The notes: generated by a model not told the origin, from the letters alone. DNA of 64,000 nt from Umezawaea endophytica (GCF_025061645.1 NZ_JANYMP010000027.1:65549-129548), one strand, 5' to 3'; shown: positions 24,041-33,248, counted from the first letter of the stretch. Numbers and translations: made by a program.

Positions 24041-25576
24041 TCAACCGCGCGCGTCGACCACCATGCCCGGTCCGGGGGTGAGGATCAGCTCCGGGTCGAA
24101 GCGGTGCTTCCCCGCGACCACGTCGGGCCAGGTCTCGCCGTAGTGCCTGCGCCACGCCCGCGCGGTCCACTCCTTGGCACCGATGGGGTAGATGAAGCTG
24201 TCCTCGCAGTCGTCCGAGCCCGGACGACCGTCCTCACCGGCGTCGGGAGCCGCGGCGGGGGTGACGCCGAACCGCTGCTCCCACACGGCGTTGCGGGCCA
24301 GGGCGCGGGTGCTGAACGTCGCCGGTGCCCCGGTGTCCGCGCTGCTGGTCGTCAGCGCGTCGCAGAGCCACACGCGCCCGGTCCGCTTCGGCACCCGCAG
24401 GCGCGGCGCCGTGAACCGGTCGGCGTCGTGGGGGAAGGCCAGCACGAACCCGGTGCCCGGTGACCAGTCCTCCGGCGACATCGACCGCACGAGCGCCGCC
24501 ATGTGGTGCTCGACGTCCTCGTCGGTCACGAACACGTCGAACCAGGGTTTCTTGAGCCGGTCCCAGACGCCGTCCCGGCGGACCTGCTCGAACATCGTGT
24601 CGTGGGCCAGTGCGAAGGACAGGTAGTCGTGCTCGCCCCGCGTGTGGCGGTCGGCCGCAGGCAGGTCTCGCAGCACCTGCGGGTCGTCGGTCGTGCCGCG
24701 GTCGTGGAACCGGGCCACGTGCACCCGGAACTCCGGGCCGTCGGCCCCGGTGGGCGGCCACACCCAGAGGAACACCTCGTCGACCTCGCGCCTGTCCATC
24801 AGCGTGCGCATCGCCGCGAACGCGTCACCGACGCGGTCGGCTCCGAACACCAACTCGTGCGTGTGGACCACGTCCGGGACCGCGACCATCTCCAGGCGGA
24901 CCCTGGTGATGATCCCGACCTGGCCGAGGCCGCCCAGCGCCGCCGCGAACAGGTCCGGGTGCTGCTGCCGCGAGCACCACACGACGTCGCCACGTCCGGT
25001 GACGACCTGCATCTCCCGGACCAGTTCGACCTGCCCGCCGTACCGGTAGGCCGCGGAGATGCCGCCGACGCTGAGGGTTCCGCCGACGGTCAGCCCCAGG
25101 AAGTGCGTCAGCGCGGGGAAGCGCACCCCTCGGTCCGCGGCTTCGACGACCAGGTCGTGCCACAGCACACCGGCGTCCACGTCGACGAAGTCCTCACCGA
25201 CGGTGTGGATCCCGTGCAGGAAGCTCATGTCGACGACCAGCCCCTCGGGCACGAGCCCCTGGCCGTAGACCGTGTGCTTGGCGCCGCGGGCGGCGACGGT
25301 GATCCGGTGCCGCGCGCAGAAGGCGATCATGGCGGCGATGTCCTCGACCCGGCGGGGACGCAGGACCGCTCCCGGCCTGCCGAACACGATGTTGCCCATG
25401 TCCCCGCTGTGCTCGTCGAGCACCGCCTCCGACATCAGCAGCGACCCCGCCAGGTCCGGTGTCGGCACCACCGGGCCGCCCGCGGTGTCCGTGACGAACA
25501 CCCACCTGCGGCGGAGCGGGTCGAACGTGACGCCGACGACGTGACCGACCTCGGTCGGGGTGGCGGAAGCGGGCAC
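24041..25576 (-). CDS. FAD-binding oxidoreductase (PCMH type, BBE/cytokinin-dehydrogenase-like)
   Basis: 511 residues. A PCMH-type FAD domain occupies roughly residues 60-240: AVLRPRRVEDIAAMIAFCARH, RITVAARGAKHTVYG, GVRFPALTHFLGLTVGGTLSVGG. A substrate cap and the C-terminal YPIGAKEW follow. No clear signal peptide. GTG 25576 is selected for GAGGAG six bases upstream; the open frame continues to 25720 but without a ribosome site. Cotranscribed with the ATPase-LuxR gene. Likely oxidises an alcohol or amine with O2; substrate not predictable. Confidence 0.85.
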   Translation of the reverse strand: MPASATPTEVGHVVGVTFDPLRRRWVFVTDTAGGPVVPTPDLAGSLLMSEAVLDEHSGDMGNIVFGRPGAVLRPRRVEDIAAMIAFCARHRITVAARGAKHTVYGQGLVPEGLVVDMSFLHGIHTVGEDFVDVDAGVLWHDLVVEAADRGVRFPALTHFLGLTVGGTLSVGGISAAYRYGGQVELVREMQVVTGRGDVVWCSRQQHPDLFAAALGGLGQVGIITRVRLEMVAVPDVVHTHELVFGADRVGDAFAAMRTLMDRREVDEVFLWVWPPTGADGPEFRVHVARFHDRGTTDDPQVLRDLPAADRHTRGEHDYLSFALAHDTMFEQVRRDGVWDRLKKPWFDVFVTDEDVEHHMAALVRSMSPEDWSPGTGFVLAFPHDADRFTAPRLRVPKRTGRVWLCDALTTSSADTGAPATFSTRALARNAVWEQRFGVTPAAAPDAGEDGRPGSDDCEDSFIYPIGAKEWTARAWRRHYGETWPDVVAGKHRFDPELILTPGPGMVVDARG

Positions 25577-25977
25577 AAGGTCTCCTCGTGGTGATCGGAC
25601 GGCGGGTGTCGCGAGTGGACGGACGGTCGCCGGTGGCGTGCGCGGAGGCACCTCTGGAGGATTCCGGGCTCCGCGACCGGGTGTGTACGTGTTCTCCGAC
25701 CAAACCGCCGAGTCCGACACGTACGTGGCCTCACAGGCCTTGCGACCTCGATCGCGTGGCGTTGTCCTGGTCGAACTCGTGCACGACGGTTCCGTGGACG
25801 TACGTGTCGTTCCGGGGGCGTACGTGACGAGAAGATCGACTGGGGCCGGAAAGCACGTACGCGGACCTCGGCGGAGTCCGCAAGGATTACGCGGTGTTCC
25901 CGATGCCGCGAGAAGTCGGTGCTGTGCAGTCGCTCGCCGCGAGACTCGACGTGAGACAGGTTTCCGAAGGACGTGAC
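25577..25977. promoter_or_regulatory. Divergent control region with repeated CGTACG motifs
   Basis: 401 bases between the FAD oxidase and the conservon, without a credible gene. Five copies of a TACGT core occur: GTACGT at 25685-25690, ACGTACGT at 25719-25726 and 25798-25805, CGTACGT at 25819-25825, ACGTACG at 25855-25861. The central pair is 21 bp apart. The 8-bp form is a perfect palindrome. They are plausible operator half-sites for a regulator of one or both divergent operons. Confidence 0.5.
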
Positions 25978-27270
25978 GTGTTGACCCGGTCCACCGCGAC
26001 CGAGCTGTGGGGATTGTCCGCGGTGCTGCTGGTCGTCCTGTTGGTGTTGCTGGTCCGTCAGAGACACGTCACGACCGTGCAGCGGCGGCGGATCCGATCG
26101 GCCGAGCGGGACGTCTCCCTGCGGGACGAGGAGTTGGAGAACCTCCTCGGCAACCGCCTTCCCGCGGAGGTCGACCGTGCGGGCGGAGCGGACGTCGAGG
26201 TGCCCGCGGCACGCCATCCGGAACTGCGGAGCACGCGTTTCGGGGAGCTGTGCGAGGCCTTGGTCGTGATGGTGGGCGCCTCCGAGGCAGGTGCCCACCA
26301 GCGGTCCAGCGACGAGGCCAAGGAGACGGTGCGGGGCATGGCCGCCGCCGTGCAGAGCCTCGCCGCCGAGCAGCAGGTCGCGGTGTCCGGCATGCAGGCC
26401 AAGCACAACGACCCCGCGGTGCTGGAGGGACTGCTGCGCATCGACCACGCCAATTCCCAGCTCGGGCGCCGCGCGCAGGTCCTCGCCGTGCTGTGCGGCG
26501 CGTGGCCGGGCACGCAGCGCTCGGCCTCCGAACTCTCCGACGTCGTGCGGGGCGCGGTGTCGCGCATCCGCGACTACCTGCGCATCGAGGTGCGGGTCGA
26601 CCTGCCGGTCGCCGTCGTGGACACCCACGTGGAACCGGTGGTGCTGGCGGTCGCGGAACTGCTGGACAACGCGGCGCGGTCGTCGCAGACGGGCACGCTG
26701 GTGCGGGTCCACGCGGAACTGGGCCACAACGGGGTCTCGGTCATCATCGACGACGCCGGGGTGGGCATGACCTCCGAACAGGTCGGCAGGGCGGCGAAGT
26801 TGGTGTCCGGGCGCGAACCGGTGGACATCCGCAGGCTGGGCAACCCACCGCAGACCGGGTTCGCGGTGTGCGGGGTGCTGGTCGCCAAGTACGGCTTCCA
26901 GGTCTCCGTCGACACCAACTCGCCGTACGGCGGGGTGCGCGCCGTGGTGTTCGTGCCCAACACGCTGCTCGTCAAGGCCGAGGTGAGCGCGCCGGTGCCC
27001 AAGACGAGGGTGCGGGACGCGCCCGGCACGTCGACCCCGGCGAACGGCACGACGCCCAACGGACTGCCCATGCGGCGCAGACACGTCCCGCCGCCCGCGA
27101 GCACGCCGGTACCCGAAGTTTCTCCGGCCTCGCGGCAGGAGGTGCCGCAGAGCGCCGAGCGGACGGCATCGGCCATCAGGTCGTGGCAACGGGCCAGTGC
27201 CGCGGTCGCGACCGAACGACCACTCGCCGGGAACCTCGGTGACCAGCCAACGGAGGACCGCCAACCATGA
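25978..27270 (+). CDS. cvnA: Conservon sensor-like ATPase (CvnA)
   Basis: 430 residues: one N-terminal membrane helix (LSAVLLVVLLVLLVRQ), a helical region, and a histidine-kinase-type ATPase (N-box VAELLDNAARSSQ; G-boxes IDDAGVGM and TGFAVCGVLVAKYG), then a proline/serine-rich disordered tail. The phospho-accepting histidine motif of true kinases is not evident. This is the first gene of a conservon, where CvnA is thought to act as the membrane partner of the CvnB-D complex. GTG 25978 follows GAAGGA. Its stop overlaps the next start (ATGA). Confidence 0.9.
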   Translation: MLTRSTATELWGLSAVLLVVLLVLLVRQRHVTTVQRRRIRSAERDVSLRDEELENLLGNRLPAEVDRAGGADVEVPAARHPELRSTRFGELCEALVVMVGASEAGAHQRSSDEAKETVRGMAAAVQSLAAEQQVAVSGMQAKHNDPAVLEGLLRIDHANSQLGRRAQVLAVLCGAWPGTQRSASELSDVVRGAVSRIRDYLRIEVRVDLPVAVVDTHVEPVVLAVAELLDNAARSSQTGTLVRVHAELGHNGVSVIIDDAGVGMTSEQVGRAAKLVSGREPVDIRRLGNPPQTGFAVCGVLVAKYGFQVSVDTNSPYGGVRAVVFVPNTLLVKAEVSAPVPKTRVRDAPGTSTPANGTTPNGLPMRRRHVPPPASTPVPEVSPASRQEVPQSAERTASAIRSWQRASAAVATERPLAGNLGDQPTEDRQP

Positions 27271-27686
27271 TGCCGACCGTGACGAACAACGCCCTGGGCT
27301 GGATGCTCGACCAGGCGTTGCAGAGCGTGCCGCACGCGCTGGACGCGATCCTCTTCTCCTCGGACGGGCTGCTCATCGCCCACACCGCGGGCCTCGGCCG
27401 GGACGACGCCGAACCACTCGCGGCCGGGTTGTCCGCCTCGGCCGCGCTCGCCAGGCAGAACAGCGGATCCCTGTCCGACGGGCCGCGGGGGTGGAGGCAG
27501 AGCATCGACGAGTACGAACGCGGCTACCGGCTGCTCATGGCGGCCGGGCCGGGCGCCGTGCTCGCCGCCACGGCCACCGTGGTGGTCAACCTGGGTGACC
27601 TCACCTACCAGATGCAGAAGCTGGTGCAGCGCGTCGGCAAGGAGCTGACCAGTCCACCCCGGCAGGACGCAGGCAGCCCGTCATGA
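27267..27686 (+). CDS. cvnB: Roadblock/LC7 domain protein (CvnB)
   Basis: 139 residues with the roadblock/LC7 fold: LGWMLDQALQSVPHALDAILFSSDGLLIAHTAGL, then the amphipathic C-terminal helix TYQMQKLVQRVGKEL. In conservons this protein pairs with the small GTPase and is proposed to regulate nucleotide exchange or hydrolysis, as MglB does for MglA. Overlaps cvnA by four bases and the next gene by four (27683-27686). Confidence 0.93.
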   Translation: MMPTVTNNALGWMLDQALQSVPHALDAILFSSDGLLIAHTAGLGRDDAEPLAAGLSASAALARQNSGSLSDGPRGWRQSIDEYERGYRLLMAAGPGAVLAATATVVVNLGDLTYQMQKLVQRVGKELTSPPRQDAGSPS

Positions 27687-28036
27687 CACCGGGCAGGGGT
27701 GGCAGGGCGCTGGTGCGCTCGCACGTGGTCACGGGCGGCCGCGCGACACCCAGCCGCAACACCCTCGACCACATCACCCTGATCACCGCGACCAAGGACG
27801 ACGTCGCCGGTCTGGAGCCGGAGAAGCGGCGCCTGGTGCGCTTGTGCCGGGGCGGGTGGCTGTCCGTCGCGGAGGCCGCCTCCCACCTCGACCTCCCGAT
27901 CAGCGTCACCAAGGTGCTGCTGGCCGACCTCGTCGACAGCGGCCACATCACCGCCACCGCACCGGCCGCGCCCGCGGGCGTTCCCCCGCGACAGCTCCTG
28001 AAGGACGTGCTCGATGGGCTCCGCGCTCTCCTCTGA
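27683..28036 (+). CDS. cvnC: DUF742 protein (CvnC)
   Basis: 117-residue DUF742 protein with a winged-helix-like core: EKRRLVRLCRGGWLSVAEAASHLDLPISVTKVLLADLVDSGHI. It is the third member of every conservon and is thought to join the CvnA/B/D membrane complex; its direct role is unproven. Overlaps its upstream neighbour by four bases and the GTPase gene by 23. Confidence 0.93.
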   Translation: MTPGRGGRALVRSHVVTGGRATPSRNTLDHITLITATKDDVAGLEPEKRRLVRLCRGGWLSVAEAASHLDLPISVTKVLLADLVDSGHITATAPAAPAGVPPRQLLKDVLDGLRALL

Positions 28037-28610
28037 TCCCGCGTACCTGCCCGCCACGGTGCGGCGCGCGGCGAAGATCCTGATCACCGGGCACTTCGCC
28101 GTCGGCAAGACGACGTTCGTGCGGACGCTGTCCGAGATCGAGCCGCTGCGGACCGAGGAGGTCATGACGCAGGCGGGTGAGCTCGTCGACGACCTCGCGG
28201 GTGTTCCGGGCAAGAAGACCACCACCGTGGCGATCGACTTCGGTCGCCGCACGCTGAGCGACAGCCTCGTGCTGTACCTGTTCGGCACCTCGGGCCAGGA
28301 CCGCTTCGTCCACCTGTGGGAGAGCTACGCGCAGGGCGCGCTCGGCGCGCTGGTGCTCGTCGACCCCCGCAGGCTGGCCGACTCGTTCGACATGATGGCG
28401 CGCCTGGAGGAGATGGCACTGCCCCACGCCGTGGCCGTCAACCACTTCGACGGCGCTCCGCGCTACTCCGACGACGAACTCCGCCAAGCGCTCGACCTGC
28501 TGCCCGACACCCCGCTGGTGACCTGCGACGCACGCGACCGCGCGTCGTCGGTCCGCGCGGTGATCGAACTGGTCGACCACCTCCTCGACCACCTGCGGGA
28601 GCTCGTGTGA
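28014..28610 (+). CDS. cvnD: Small Ras-like GTPase (CvnD)
   Basis: 198-residue GTPase: P-loop GHFAVGKTT (G1), G3 region LYLFGTSGQDRF (glycine and glutamine in place of the classical DxxG aspartate context), and G4-like NHFDG in place of NKxD, all normal for CvnD/MglA-like proteins. ATG 28014 lies within the end of cvnC, with GAAGGA upstream. Acts as the nucleotide switch of the conservon. Its stop overlaps the P450 start (GTGTGA). Confidence 0.93.
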   Translation: MGSALSSDPAYLPATVRRAAKILITGHFAVGKTTFVRTLSEIEPLRTEEVMTQAGELVDDLAGVPGKKTTTVAIDFGRRTLSDSLVLYLFGTSGQDRFVHLWESYAQGALGALVLVDPRRLADSFDMMARLEEMALPHAVAVNHFDGAPRYSDDELRQALDLLPDTPLVTCDARDRASSVRAVIELVDHLLDHLRELV

Positions 28611-29944
28611 CCCACCACCTTCCGGCCGAGGCGCCCCCGCCGGAGTGCCCCGCCCACCACCGCACCGCTCTCTACGGCCCGCGGTTCGCGGCTGATCCGG
28701 CAGGCACGTACGCGCTGCTGCGCGCGCACGGCCACGTCGCGCCGGTCGAACTGGCTCCGGGCGTCCCGGCGTCGCTGGTGATCGGCTACCGGACAGCGCT
28801 GGAGGTGCTGCGCGACCCGACCACGTTCCCCAGGGACCCGCGCCGGTGGCAGGACGGCGTTCCGCCGGACAGCCCGGCCCTGGGGATGATGCGCTACCGA
28901 CCGAACTGCATGTTCGCCGACGGCGCGGAGCACGCCCGCTTGCGCGGCGCGATCACCACGTGCCTGGCCAGGGTCGACCACACGACCCTCCGCGCGGACA
29001 CCGTGCGCATCGCCGACGAGCTCATCGACGGTTTCGCCGCGGCAGGACGGGTGGACCTGCTCGCGCAGTACGCCCGGCCGCTGATGTTCATCCTGTTCAC
29101 CAACCTGTTCGGGTGCCCGCCGCACCTCAGCGAGCGGCTGCTGGTCAACACCAAGGCGCTGTTCGACGGTCACGAGCCCGAAGCCGCCGACCGCGCCCTC
29201 AACGCCACCCTGCGGGAACTGGTGGAACTCAAGCGGCGGCGGCCGGGCCAAGACGTCGTGTCCTGGCTCCTGGACGCCGATCTGAGCGACGAGGAGCTGT
29301 GCCAGACGATCCTCGTGCTCATGGGCGGCGGCTCGGAGCCGACCGCGGACCTGATCACCAACGCCCTGCACCGGATGCTGTCCGACACCGGTCTCGGCGG
29401 AGGGCTCGCCAGCGGCGTCGTCCGAGTCGACGACGCGATCGACGAGGTCCTGTGGGTCGATCCGCCGATGGCGAACTACAGCACCTCCCACCCCCGTGAG
29501 GCGGTGACGCTCGCGGGCGTCGTGCTGGCGGCCGACCAACCGGTGGTGATCAGCATGGCGGCCGCGAACACCGATCCGGCGCTGAACCCCGCCGACCACA
29601 CGGGGAACCGCTCACACCTGGCGTTCAGCGCGGGCCCGCACGCCTGCCCCGTTCCGGAGATGGCCAGGCTCCTGGGGGCGGCCGCGGTCGAGCGGGTCCT
29701 GGACAGGCTTCCCGGCCTCGGCCTGGACGACAGCGCGAGACCGGTCCGGTGGAGGGAGGGCCCGTTCAACCGCGGCCTGTTCGCACTGCACGCCCGCTTC
29801 ACTCCGCCACCCGACCCGGTCGGACCGGCGGCCGCACCGGCTCCCCCGACCACGGCTCCTCCCCCGGTCCCGACGAACCCCGAGGCCCCGCCGTTCAGGG
29901 CTCGCCTGCGCGACCCGGTGGTGCGGTGGTGGCACGGGCAGTAG
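28607..29944 (+). CDS. cvnE: Conservon cytochrome P450 (CvnE), lacking ExxR arginine
   Basis: 445-residue P450. The heme site FSAGPHACP (Cys347) and a degenerate I-helix GGSEPT are present. The K-helix motif, normally ExxR, reads EVLW (E280-W283). Such loss of the ExxR arginine is known in conservon-linked CYP157 enzymes of Streptomyces. A proline-rich tail of about 45 residues follows the heme domain, unusual for a soluble P450. GTG 28607 overlaps the GTPase stop. Whether it is catalytic or a sensor of heme ligands is open. Confidence 0.9.
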   Translation: MTHHLPAEAPPPECPAHHRTALYGPRFAADPAGTYALLRAHGHVAPVELAPGVPASLVIGYRTALEVLRDPTTFPRDPRRWQDGVPPDSPALGMMRYRPNCMFADGAEHARLRGAITTCLARVDHTTLRADTVRIADELIDGFAAAGRVDLLAQYARPLMFILFTNLFGCPPHLSERLLVNTKALFDGHEPEAADRALNATLRELVELKRRRPGQDVVSWLLDADLSDEELCQTILVLMGGGSEPTADLITNALHRMLSDTGLGGGLASGVVRVDDAIDEVLWVDPPMANYSTSHPREAVTLAGVVLAADQPVVISMAAANTDPALNPADHTGNRSHLAFSAGPHACPVPEMARLLGAAAVERVLDRLPGLGLDDSARPVRWREGPFNRGLFALHARFTPPPDPVGPAAAPAPPTTAPPPVPTNPEAPPFRARLRDPVVRWWHGQ

Positions 29945-29985
29945 TCCGGCGGCTCGGGTGACGTGGATTCCCCCTGGGACTGCGT

Positions 29986-32154
29986 CTACGTGTGATGGCG
30001 AGTCCTCCGCGACGACCCGCGGGCCGCCCCGTCCTGCCGGGTACGTGTGGCGTAGGACTGAGCGAGGCGGTCCTGCAGTTTCGCGTGGCGGAATTGGTAG
30101 ACCGGACCTGCCGCGCGGAGTATTCCGAGTCGGTGGGTGTCGTCGAGGAACTTCAGCAACCGCAGCGGCACCCGTCCTCGGGCACGCAGCACGACAACGG
30201 TCACCAGGTGCTGTCCACTTGCTTGTCCGAGCCCGTAGGTGAAGCCGATGACGGACCCGAACACGGACCCGAACACGAGGACGGCCACCAGTTTGCCGCC
30301 GAACCCGGCCATGGACGCGAACACGAGTCCGAACGCGCACCCGAGCACCGGCCCGAACGCGAAGCCGCACGCGAGTGAGTAGAGGTAGAGCAACCGCAGA
30401 TCGCGGTGGAAGGTAACGGTCGGGGTCTGTGGACCTTCGTTCGTCAACGGAGTCTTCGCCCACTCGACGAGACCGACCACGAGGCTGAACACAGGTCCGA
30501 ACGCGAGCCCGACCACGGACGCGCCCAAACTCCTGTCCGCCAGTCCGAAGACGACACCGACGACCAGCCCGATCACCAAACCGGCCCGGATGACGGGCCA
30601 GGTCACCAGCTTCCGCGACAGCAACCGGATCCGTCCCCGAAGTCGCAGATCGGCGTACACGGGCTCCTCTGAAGTGGACCCGCTCACGAGCACGAACACC
30701 AAGCCGATGAACGGTGCGAACACGACCGCGAAGTCGAATCCGAACACGAACAGGGCTGCGAACAAGGCCGCGGTCACGACTACGGTTCCAAGCCCGAGCC
30801 TGATGAGCGACCTGGTTCGCCGGGACACGGCGAGGCTCAATTGCCACCAGGCGAGATCGCGACTGCCGATCACCTCCAGGTGGTGGGCCAGGAACGCGAG
30901 CCACTTCTTGGCGTCGGTGGGATCCCAGGACTTCCGCGGCCCGAACGGGTGTTCCTCGTCAGCCTCCTGCTGGGGAGGATTGGCTGTGATCAGTGCGTCG
31001 ACGAGGTGGTCGAGCAGGTGCTCGGTGATGGCGTCGACGGTGGCGAAGCGGTTGGTGTCGCACAGTTCGGCGGGGCCGGCGTTGGCCTCGAGGTAGACCT
31101 TGCGCACCAGCCACAAGGTCAACGGGCTGGACAGCGCTCGGCTGATCAGGCTGCTCTGGTCTTCCCTCAACGCCGTCAGCAGGGTCGCCCAGCGGTCGAC
31201 GGTGCTGCGCGGGAGGCTGCGTTCCAGGTAGGTGGCGGCATCGGCGGCCTTGAGCCGGTCCGGCTCGATGATGGCCGCACCGGTGAGACCGCGCCTGCCT
31301 TGGTGGGCAAGGGTCTGCTCGTACTCGGTCGTCCGGCAGGTGAGGATGAGCGAGTCCTCGGCCGCCGCGTTGAGCCGGTCGAGGACCGTGGAGCGAATCC
31401 GTTCGGGCAGCTCGTCCAAGCCGTCCAGAACGGGCAGGATCCGCCTCTGCTCGACCAGGGCACGGCTCGCGTTCGGGCCGAAGTCAGCGGCGCGCAAGGC
31501 CGGGTAGCCCTCGGTGAGTCGCCGCGCCACCCACGTGTGGAGGGTTTCGGCGCCAGGATCCCAACCGGACATCGAGAGGAGCACGGGCACCGGCTCCACG
31601 CCTTCGGGCCGCACGAGGAGTTCGCGGAGCAGCAGAACGGCCAGCGTCGTCTTGCCCATACCGGGATCACCGAGGATCACCAGCCGACGTGCCGGGAGCC
31701 TGCGGAACGCCGTGGCCATGTCGTCGACGCGGTCGGTACGACCTTCGAACCGGGGAACACCTCGGCCGATCAAGTACCTGAGCGGTCTCGGACGAGCGAC
31801 GTGTCCTGCGGGGCCGGACGTGTCGAGCTCCGTGAGCCGCCAGCGCACCGCGACAGGAGCGGGGTCGTCCAACTGGCGGACGACGATCTCCGCCCGCCAC
31901 TGGGCCAGCACCAGATCGGCCAGTTGCCGCTGAGCGGCGTCGACTTGGTCAGGAGAGGACACCGCGGGCAGCGGGAGCGGTGATCGGCGTGCCCAGAGGA
32001 TCAGCGCCAGCGCCAGGGGTACCAGTCCGGCGATCAAGGCACCGACCTTGGCCGCGGAGTCCAGTCCCGCGGGGGTGCGCGACGCCAGGACGATCGCCGC
32101 CGCTCCGGTCGTGATCACGACCAGCGCGACCGCCCACCGCTTCCACCCCGTCAC
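29986..32154 (-). CDS. NACHT NTPase with multi-pass membrane C-terminus
   Basis: 722 residues. Two N-terminal membrane helices (residues 8-55), a linker, then a NACHT domain: Walker A GDPGMGKTT (162-170), Walker B ILPVLDGLDELPE (239-251), sensor ILTCRTTEYE. Residues about 440-670 form at least five glycine/phenylalanine-rich membrane segments; the end has FRHAKLQDRL, a pattern common in this class. Related STAND proteins include anti-phage and signalling ATPases. GTG start 32154 with weak AGGA. It ends 41 bases from the conservon P450 in convergent orientation. A defence role is possible but unproven. Confidence 0.85.
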   Translation of the reverse strand: MTGWKRWAVALVVITTGAAAIVLASRTPAGLDSAAKVGALIAGLVPLALALILWARRSPLPLPAVSSPDQVDAAQRQLADLVLAQWRAEIVVRQLDDPAPVAVRWRLTELDTSGPAGHVARPRPLRYLIGRGVPRFEGRTDRVDDMATAFRRLPARRLVILGDPGMGKTTLAVLLLRELLVRPEGVEPVPVLLSMSGWDPGAETLHTWVARRLTEGYPALRAADFGPNASRALVEQRRILPVLDGLDELPERIRSTVLDRLNAAAEDSLILTCRTTEYEQTLAHQGRRGLTGAAIIEPDRLKAADAATYLERSLPRSTVDRWATLLTALREDQSSLISRALSSPLTLWLVRKVYLEANAGPAELCDTNRFATVDAITEHLLDHLVDALITANPPQQEADEEHPFGPRKSWDPTDAKKWLAFLAHHLEVIGSRDLAWWQLSLAVSRRTRSLIRLGLGTVVVTAALFAALFVFGFDFAVVFAPFIGLVFVLVSGSTSEEPVYADLRLRGRIRLLSRKLVTWPVIRAGLVIGLVVGVVFGLADRSLGASVVGLAFGPVFSLVVGLVEWAKTPLTNEGPQTPTVTFHRDLRLLYLYSLACGFAFGPVLGCAFGLVFASMAGFGGKLVAVLVFGSVFGSVIGFTYGLGQASGQHLVTVVVLRARGRVPLRLLKFLDDTHRLGILRAAGPVYQFRHAKLQDRLAQSYATRTRQDGAARGSSRRTRHHT

Positions 32155-32300
32155 GCTTCAAATCCTCGCGCCTTCCGGAGGGGAAGGGGCACAGCAGATT
32201 CGGAACCCCCCGGATGGCGTACTGCCGCTGCCGAATCCGCGGCGGCCGTTCCCCTTGCTGGACCGCGTTGTCGAGGAGTTAGGACGTCTTCACCGGGTGC

Positions 32301-33248
32301 TCACGGCTGGCTGAAGGTGCGGCGGTAAGCGGTCGGGCTGGTGCCGGTGGCCTTGCGGAAGCGGGCGCGGAAGTTGGCGGGGGTGCCGAGGCCGACCCGT
32401 CGGGTTATCTCGTCGATGCCGGTGTTGCCGGATTCGAGGAGTTGCTTGGCGAGGTCGAGCCGGGCGGCCAGCAGCCACTGCTTCGGTGACACACCGGTCT
32501 CCTCGACGAAGCGGCGGGCGAAGGTGCGCTCGGACATGACCGCGTGCTTGGCCAGCCTCGGGATCGACAGCTCCTCACCGAGGTGCCGCAACGCCCACTC
32601 CTGGGTCCGCGCGAGCGACCGGCCGGACGCCTGCGGCATCGCCCTCTTGATGTACTGGCGCTGACCGCCCGCCCGGTGCGGTGCGGCGACCGCGAACCTG
32701 GCGGCGGTGTTGGCGGCCACCGCACCGTGGTCGCGGCGGACGACGTGCAGGCACAGGTCGAGGCCCGCGGACGCGCCGGCCGAGGTCAGAACCTGACCGT
32801 GGTCGATGTAGAGGACATCCGGGTTCACCGTGACCCGCGGATGCCTTCGAGCCAGGAGTTCCGCCGCCCGCCAGTGCGTGGTGACGGTCAGCTCGTCGAG
32901 CAGGCCGGCCTCGGCCAGGGCGAAGACGCCCGAACAGATGGACACCATCCGGACGCCGCGCGCGTGGGCTTGGCGCAGCGCCAGCCGGGTGGCGGCCTCG
33001 ATCGGCCGGTCCAGGCTGTAGCCGGGGACGACCAGGGTGTCCGCCCGGAGCAGTTCGTCGAGTCCGCGGTCGACGTTCAAGGAGTAGCCGTCGGAGCTCG
33101 GCACGGCGCCCGGCTCAGGCGCGCACAGGCTGAGTTCGTAGTGGTCGGGCAAGGAGCCGAACACCATCAGCGGAACGCCGAGGTCGAAGGTCACCACTCC
33201 GTCCAGGACCAGGACCGCGAGCTTGCTGACCTTCGCGCCGACCTGCAT
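32301..33248 (-). CDS. GlxA-type AraC regulator (DJ-1/PfpI + AraC HTH)
   Basis: 315 residues. The N-terminal DJ-1/PfpI-like sensor has the nucleophile-elbow context VSICSGVFALAEAGLLD; the C-terminal AraC HTH has EELSIPRLAKHAVMSERTFARRF and EITRRVGLGTPANFRARFRKATG. GlxA family regulators are common in actinomycetes and often control neighbouring detoxification genes. ATG 33248 is chosen because TATTTT lies just upstream (leaderless-like); an in-frame ATG at 33266 is possible. Divergent from a stand-alone PfpI protein, 71 bp between starts. Confidence 0.9.
   Translation of the reverse strand: MQVGAKVSKLAVLVLDGVVTFDLGVPLMVFGSLPDHYELSLCAPEPGAVPSSDGYSLNVDRGLDELLRADTLVVPGYSLDRPIEAATRLALRQAHARGVRMVSICSGVFALAEAGLLDELTVTTHWRAAELLARRHPRVTVNPDVLYIDHGQVLTSAGASAGLDLCLHVVRRDHGAVAANTAARFAVAAPHRAGGQRQYIKRAMPQASGRSLARTQEWALRHLGEELSIPRLAKHAVMSERTFARRFVEETGVSPKQWLLAARLDLAKQLLESGNTGIDEITRRVGLGTPANFRARFRKATGTSPTAYRRTFSQP

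Noticed and set aside
30085..30102. tRNA-Leu-like string GTGGCGGAATTGGTAGAC on the plus strand
   Set aside because: It is the antisense of the conserved YQFRHAKLQ end of the NACHT protein, and the following bases cannot form the anticodon, variable and T arms of a tRNA.
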